Source: CAIWHR01 sp963781285
Lineage (GTDB): Bacteria; Pseudomonadota; Gammaproteobacteria; Burkholderiales; Casimicrobiaceae
Reading direction: 5' to 3'
Assembly: GCA_963781285.1 (NCBI GenBank)
Contig: CAWAFI010000023.1
Span: 1-64,000 of the forward strand
Length of the DNA: 64,000 nt
In this document: positions 59,632 to 64,000 of the stretch, piece after piece
Numbering within the stretch: position 1 is the first letter of the stretch
How the letters are laid out: each line of letters starts with the position of its first letter
Program-made: the position numbers and the translations under genes
The notes under the pieces: generated by a model
What the model was told of the DNA's origin: nothing
The model's input: only the letters and a program-made list of their open reading frames with translations
The model's database searches: none

Positions 59632-60459
59632 ATGAGTCTCTACGCGATCGGCGACATCCAGGGATGCCACGCCGAGTTCTGCCAGCTGCTCGAACTCATC
59701 GCCTTCTCGCCACGCGAGGATCGGTTGTGGCTCGTCGGTGACCTCGTAAACCGCGGTCCCGATTCGCTCTCCGTGCTTCGCGAAGTCAAGGCGCTCGGCG
59801 ACGCCGCGGTTACCGTCCTCGGCAACCACGACCTTCACCTGCTGACCGTCGCCGCGGGCCACGCACGGCCGCATCGGCAGGACACGATCGCCCCGATCCT
59901 TGCCGCGCCCGATCGCGACCTGCTGATCGACTGGCTCATGTCCCGCCCGCTCGTCGTCATCGAAGGCGAGCACCTGCTTGTGCACGCCGGCCTGCTGCCG
60001 CAGTGGACGCCGGCAACCGCGCTGATGCTGTCGCGCGAAGTGGAGGCCATGCTCGCGAGCGAGCGCGCCGACGCCTTCCTCGCCGCGCTCTATGGAGATC
60101 AGCCGTGCGCGTGGCGCGACGATCTCGAAGGCTTCGACCGGCTGCGCGTCATCGTCAATGCCTGCACGCGGCTGCGCTTCTGCACGGCCGACGGCACGAT
60201 GGAGTTCAGGGAAAAACGGGGCCCGGGCACGGCGCCGGAGGGCTTCCGTCCGTGGTTCCAGCACGAGGCACGCGCTTCCGCCGGCAAGACGATCGTCTGC
60301 GGGCATTGGTCCACACTCGAACTCAAGCTCGCGCCGAACCTCCTCATGCTCGATTCGGGCTGCCTGTGGGGCGGAACGCTGACGGCGATCAGGCTAGTCG
60401 ATCGGCGCGTGTATCAAGTGCCGGGACGCTCGGCCATGACGCCAAAGCCGAGCGAATAG
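59632..60459 (+). CDS. apaH: symmetrical bis(5'-nucleosyl)-tetraphosphatase
   Basis: 275-aa metallophosphatase hydrolysing Ap4A to two ADP and removing Np4 caps from RNA. LYAIGDIQGCHAEF (GD-x-x-G), LVGDLVNRGPDSL, VLGNHDLHLL, LLVHAGLLP and VCGHWSTLE are intact. ATG 59632 (MSLYAIGDIQG) is chosen because the first metal motif then lies at residue 7, as usual; an upstream start at 59599 adds 11 unconserved residues. Confidence 0.93.
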   Translation: MSLYAIGDIQGCHAEFCQLLELIAFSPREDRLWLVGDLVNRGPDSLSVLREVKALGDAAVTVLGNHDLHLLTVAAGHARPHRQDTIAPILAAPDRDLLIDWLMSRPLVVIEGEHLLVHAGLLPQWTPATALMLSREVEAMLASERADAFLAALYGDQPCAWRDDLEGFDRLRVIVNACTRLRFCTADGTMEFREKRGPGTAPEGFRPWFQHEARASAGKTIVCGHWSTLELKLAPNLLMLDSGCLWGGTLTAIRLVDRRVYQVPGRSAMTPKPSE

Positions 60460-60479
60460 CGTGCGCGGCGGCACAAAGA

Positions 60480-60953
60480 TCAGGGCGAAACGCGCGTCGT
60501 ATAACCGTCGGACAACACCCGGACGCGGTCCCCCGGCCTGAACTCCTCGCCGGTGCCTGCCTGCGCGATGGCGATCATCTTGCCGGAGTCCAGACGGACC
60601 GTGATCTCGACGCCATTGGCCTTGCTCGCATCGTGCTCGATCGCGCTGCCGATCATGCCGCCGAGGATCGCGCCCGCGATGGCGCCGGCCGCGTTGGCTC
60701 GCGATCCGCCGCCGATCGTGCTGCCGGCAATACCGCCGAGCGCCGCACCGCCGACGGTGCCCACGCCCGACTGCGGTTGCTGGATCTGCACCGGACGCAG
60801 GCTTTCGATCACGCCGAGCTCCACCGCCTGTGCCCGCAGCGTCTGTCCCGCGTAGTACGTGTCGCCCTTCGGCGGCGTCGCGCAGCCGGCGGTGAGCAGG
60901 ACCAGCGCACCAAGTGCCAGCGCAGCCATGTTGCGCAGATTCAGGATCGTCAT
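60480..60953 (-). CDS. glycine-zipper outer-membrane lipoprotein (SlyB/PcP-like)
   Basis: 157 aa. Lipoprotein signal MTILNLRNMAALALGALVLL then TAGC (Cys 24). A glycine-zipper 2TM region GVGTVGGAALGGIAGSTIGG then AGAIAGAILGGMIGSAIEHD spans residues 62-106, followed by an SH3-like C-terminal strand region (RPGDRVRVLSDGYTTRVS). SlyB-like proteins stabilise the outer membrane under stress. ATG 60953 gives the proper signal peptide. Confidence 0.85.
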   Translation of the reverse strand: MTILNLRNMAALALGALVLLTAGCATPPKGDTYYAGQTLRAQAVELGVIESLRPVQIQQPQSGVGTVGGAALGGIAGSTIGGGSRANAAGAIAGAILGGMIGSAIEHDASKANGVEITVRLDSGKMIAIAQAGTGEEFRPGDRVRVLSDGYTTRVSP

Positions 60954-60960
60954 GCGCTCC

Positions 60961-61905
60961 TCACCAGAGATATTCGCCGAATTTTTCGTAATATGACGTC
61001 CCGACGGATTCGCGGTTGACACGATGGTTCTGGCCACCGCGCGCGGCAATCTTCAGCGCGCCCAGCAGCGCCGCGAGACGGCCCGTCTTTTCCCACGCCC
61101 AGCCGCGGCCGATCCCGTAGAGCAGGCCCGCACGGTAGGCATCGCCGCAGCCGGTCGGATCGATCAGCGCTTCGGGTCCGACCGCGGGGATCGCCAGTGT
61201 GCGGCCGCCGGCATGGATACGCGACCCCTCGCCGCCGAGCGTCTCGATCACCGCGTCGACGCGCCGCGCGATTTCGGGCAGAGGCAGCCCCGTGCGCTCC
61301 GCGAGCAGCCGGCCCTCGTAGTCGTTGACCGCAACGTAGGTTGCCGCATCGATCATTTCGATCAACTCCGGACCCGAGAACAGCGGCAGCCCCTGTCCGG
61401 GGTCGAAGATGAACGGGACGCCCGCGTTCGCGAACTCTCCGACGTGCGCGCGCATTCCGTCGCGGCCGTCGGGCGCAACGATTCCGAGCGCGATGTCGGC
61501 GACGTCACCGACGCGGTTCTCGTGCGAGCTGTTCATCGCGCCCGGGTGGAACGCGGTGATCTGGTTGTCGTCGAGGTCGGTGATGATGAATGCCTGCGCC
61601 GTATAGGTACCGGGAATCGTGCGCACGCCTTCCGCCGCGATGCCGACCGACGCGAGCCGTTCGCGATACGGCGCGCCATCGTCGCCGAGGGTCGCCATCA
61701 CCACCGGCTCGCCGCCGAGGCCCTTCAGGTTGTACGCGATGTTGCCCGCGCAACCGCCCCATTCGCGGCGCATCTCGCCGATCTGGAACGACACGGACAG
61801 CACGTGCACCTGATCGGGGAGGATGTGGCGCGCGAAGCGGTCCGGAAACACCATGATGGTGTCGTACGCGAGCGAGCCGCAGATCAGCGTGCGGGGACCA
61901 TTCAT
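60961..61905 (-). CDS. PfkB-family carbohydrate/nucleoside kinase
   Basis: 314-aa ribokinase-like kinase. N-terminal MNGPRTLICGSLAYDTIMVF, the GG-x-x-GN hinge (EWGGCAGNIAYNLKGLGGEP), and the C-terminal catalytic DPTGCGDAYRAGLL with the anion hole and base Asp. It resembles adenosine kinase-type bacterial members; the substrate is not determined. ATG 61905 is preferred, since the upstream in-frame extension lacks family sequence. Seven bases separate it from the lipoprotein gene downstream, so they may be co-transcribed. Confidence 0.87.
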   Translation of the reverse strand: MNGPRTLICGSLAYDTIMVFPDRFARHILPDQVHVLSVSFQIGEMRREWGGCAGNIAYNLKGLGGEPVVMATLGDDGAPYRERLASVGIAAEGVRTIPGTYTAQAFIITDLDDNQITAFHPGAMNSSHENRVGDVADIALGIVAPDGRDGMRAHVGEFANAGVPFIFDPGQGLPLFSGPELIEMIDAATYVAVNDYEGRLLAERTGLPLPEIARRVDAVIETLGGEGSRIHAGGRTLAIPAVGPEALIDPTGCGDAYRAGLLYGIGRGWAWEKTGRLAALLGALKIAARGGQNHRVNRESVGTSYYEKFGEYLW

Positions 61906-62034
61906 CGAGCTGGTGTCCCGTTTCGGAAATACCTTGCAGGAAGAGCGGACGAGAATGCGGAAAGTGCAGAAGTCTAACCCACCGTGGGCGGCCGGCACCT
62001 GCCTTCGCCTACCTTGCTTCCGCGTCGTCCTTTC

Positions 62035-62802
62035 CTATTGATTCTCGCGGCCGATCTCGCGGACGACGAACTGCTGCCGGCGCGACACGGGCAGCGTCTC
62101 CGGTACGCCCTTCAGTACAACCTCCCAATGCGCGTCGCCTTCGTCGCCGACACAACGCTCGAAGCCGCGGATGAAATCGCGCGCGACGAGGCAGTTGCGG
62201 TGCACGCGCACGAAACGGGTCCCGAATTCCTCCTCGAGCCGGGTCAGCGATTCCTCGAGCAGGTGCTCCCGCTGCGCGGTGCGAATCGTGATGTACTTGA
62301 GCTCGGCCTTGAGGTAGACGATTTCCTCGATCGGCACCAGCACCACGCGCGAGCGCTCGGTGACCGACAGGAACCGCCGCGCGGCAGCCGGCAACTCGTC
62401 GAGCTTGGCCGTCGACAGCGGTTTCAGCCGCGGCACCTTCTGCAGCGCACCGAGCAGGCGCTGCACGCGCACCGGTTTCATCAGGTAATCGACAGCGCTG
62501 ACGTCGAACGCTTGCAGCGCATGCTCGTGGTACGCGGTCGTGAAGATCACCACAGGGGGCTGCGGCAGCTTGAGCAGGTGGCGCGCGAGCTCCAGGCCGT
62601 CCATTTCCGGCATGTGGATGTCGGAAAGCACGAGATCGGCGGTCACCGTGTGCAGGATGTCCATCGCCTCGCGGCCGCTTGCCGCCTCGCCGACGACCGC
62701 GAGCGGAAGCGCACCGGTGCAGTCGTCGAGCAACTCGCGCAGCCGCCGCCGGGCGGGCGACTCGTCGTCGACGATCAGCACGCGTAGTGGCGATTCACCC
62801 AT
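62035..62802 (-). CDS. LytTR response regulator (AlgR/LytR type)
   Basis: 255 aa. Receiver domain with the acidic pair VLIVDDE, phospho-acceptor Asp in LVLSDIHMPEMDGLEL, Thr in VIFTTAY and Lys in YLMKPV; then a LytTR DNA-binding domain (IEEIVYLKAELKYITIRTAQ, RFVRVHRNCLVAR, LPVSRRQQFVVREI). Its ATG at 62802 lies inside the 3' end of the kinase gene, 28 bases overlapping, as expected for a cognate pair. Targets unknown. Confidence 0.9.
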   Translation of the reverse strand: MGESPLRVLIVDDESPARRRLRELLDDCTGALPLAVVGEAASGREAMDILHTVTADLVLSDIHMPEMDGLELARHLLKLPQPPVVIFTTAYHEHALQAFDVSAVDYLMKPVRVQRLLGALQKVPRLKPLSTAKLDELPAAARRFLSVTERSRVVLVPIEEIVYLKAELKYITIRTAQREHLLEESLTRLEEEFGTRFVRVHRNCLVARDFIRGFERCVGDEGDAHWEVVLKGVPETLPVSRRQQFVVREIGRENQ

Positions 62803-63954
62803 GGGACGCCCTCCGACCGCCCGTCTGGATCTGCACGCGCTCGACGCGTCCCTGGTCGCCGCGCGCGGCCGCTTCGCGGCCTCCCGCCAGGCTTGATCGC
62901 CGTGGGCCGCGACGCCTCGACACGCGGCGCCGCAGCCGCCCGCACGGGCCGGTATGGCATCCGCAAGTGCACTTCGTAGGTTTCGGCAGCGACCTTCGAT
63001 TCGAGCGAGCCTTCGGCGTCGAAGTGCAGGGCTAGCCGCTCGCGTACGTTGGCAATCGCCATCTTGTTGCCGGCATGATGGCGGCCACCCTTGGTCTGGT
63101 ACGGGTTGCGCAGGATCGCATGGACGTCGCCGCCCTTGCAGAAGATGTTGATCGAGAGGACACCGGGCTCGCTCGACGGCTCGATCCCGTGGTAGACGGC
63201 GTTTTCGAGCAGCGGCTGCAACACCAGCGGCGGCACCAACGCATCGCCGGGCATGCTGTTGAGATGCCACTCGACCTGAAGGCGCTCGCCAAGACGCAGC
63301 TTTTCGAGGGCGAGATATTGCCGGCAGAGCTCGACCTCGTCGGCGAGCGGGGCCAAATCGCGGTTGTCGCGCATGAGCACGCGGAAAAGGTCGGCCATGT
63401 CCTCGCAGCGCGACTTCCGCCTGGCGCGGATCGGTGCGCACCAGCGACAGCACGGCATTGATGCTGTTGAACAGGAAGTGCGGGCGGATGCGCGCCTGCA
63501 GCGCCTGCAGCCGCGCCTCGGTGATCGCCGGCGATAGCGCCTTCGCGCGGAGGTGGAAATAGGCGAGCAACGCGCTGGCGAGGAGCAGCGCCAGCAGCAG
63601 GTGGCGCAGCAGCGCGCCGGGTGGCGAGCGGCACGATCCAGTTGACCAGCGCGTGGACCGCGATGCCGGACACCAGGGTCACCGTCGCGACCAGGCCGGC
63701 GCCGGTCGGATACGGCTGGCGCGCGAGCCATGGCTGCAAGCGTACAGGATGGCCAGCACGAGCAGCAGGTTGGGTTCCAGCGTGCCCGCGTTGGCCATGA
63801 ATTCGGCCAGCCAGAGTTCGGGTCGGGGCTGCTCGACCAAAGCCGCCACCGCCGCCATCGCGTTGACGGCGACGACGACGCGCAGGATCGTTCCCAGGTT
63901 GCGGAAGTCGGGCAGCGCGGGGGACACGGTGTTTTGTCTTATAATCGTCCGCAT
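62775..63954 (-). pseudogene. LytS/AlgZ-type sensor histidine kinase, split by three frame changes
   Basis: In order on the minus strand: MRTIIRQNTVSPALPDFRNL and a first membrane helix VVVAVNAMAAVAALV, then LLVLAILYA; a frame change near 63735 to LVATVTLVSGIAVHALVNW; another near 63630 to LLLALLLASALLAYFHLRAK and the His box ARIRPHFLFNSINAVLSLVR; a third near 63411 to EDMADLFRVLMRDNRDLAPL, the kinase core (PLVLQPLLENAVYHGIEP, N box; MAIANVRERLALHF, G box). The His_kinase and HATPase parts are fully conserved and lack stops, so sequencing indels are at least as likely as true decay. Cognate to the LytTR regulator. The start near 63954 is tentative. Confidence 0.72.
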
Positions 63955-64000
63955 GTCGGAGGCCGCATGCAAGCTTCGTGCCGAACAACGGCGCTTCGAC

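Overview
The window is GC-rich (about 64% by eye), densely coded bacterial chromosome. It looks betaproteobacterial, probably Burkholderiales-like. The grounds are the linked prfB-lysS pair with the RF2 programmed frameshift, a SAM-II riboswitch in front of a metZ-type gene, a prkA-yeaH-spoVR cluster, LpxH and ApaH, and tRNA-His, tRNA-Arg and tRNA-Pro genes of normal bacterial type. No species can be named from the sequence alone.

Layout. 0-6.1 kb is a complete six-gene ABC import operon of the GlpVSTPQU (glycerol) type, with a promoter, a strong hairpin after the binding-protein gene, two ATPases and the small DUF2160 protein. 6.3-11.8 kb holds a broken acetyltransferase, a GST, a nitronate monooxygenase and a lone molybdenum hydroxylase large subunit. 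11.9-15.1 kb is a mobile or boundary zone: an IS1182-type element, a 3' fragment of tRNA-Ser flanked by 12-bp repeats, an orphan nuclease-like gene, then tRNA-His and tRNA-Arg. 15.3-18.0 kb is a heavily frame-broken cyclase/NTPase/TPR regulator. 18-25 kb carries a tandem pair of unknown lipoproteins, pirin, an MFS exporter, an SDR, a 275-bp element with 25-bp perfect inverted ends, a DUF599 protein and an unknown secreted protein.

25.3-31.5 kb looks like a low-oxygen/stress block: hemerythrin with an Fnr-like box, glucan phosphorylase, a K+ channel with TrkA domains and a truncated Crp/Fnr regulator. It also has an unknown 109-aa gene preceded by two SAM-II-like aptamers in tandem, the most unusual feature here. 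A transposon remnant (31.66-31.88 kb) separates this from 32.7-37.7 kb, a very GC-rich operon for an efflux pump (outer-membrane lipoprotein, HlyD, DUF2955) with a two-TM channel and a damaged AI-2E-family gene, ending near tRNA-Pro. 38.2-42.5 kb has a deleted flavin reductase, copA-copZ, a Mpo1-like protein and threonine aldolase.

42.8-47.5 kb is prkA-yeaH-spoVR behind a textbook sigma-54 promoter. The rest (47.5-64 kb) is mostly housekeeping: lysS, prfB, an iorA/iorB-type oxidoreductase, nudC, a TPR protein, two cyclophilins, lpxH, metZ with riboswitch and terminator, a flavin disulfide reductase, apaH, a glycine-zipper lipoprotein, a PfkB kinase and a LytTR two-component pair.

Several genes (6.3, 15.3-18, 33.4 and 62.8-64 kb) are split by frame changes without internal stop codons. 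Real decay and sequencing indels cannot be told apart here, so those calls should be read with that caution.
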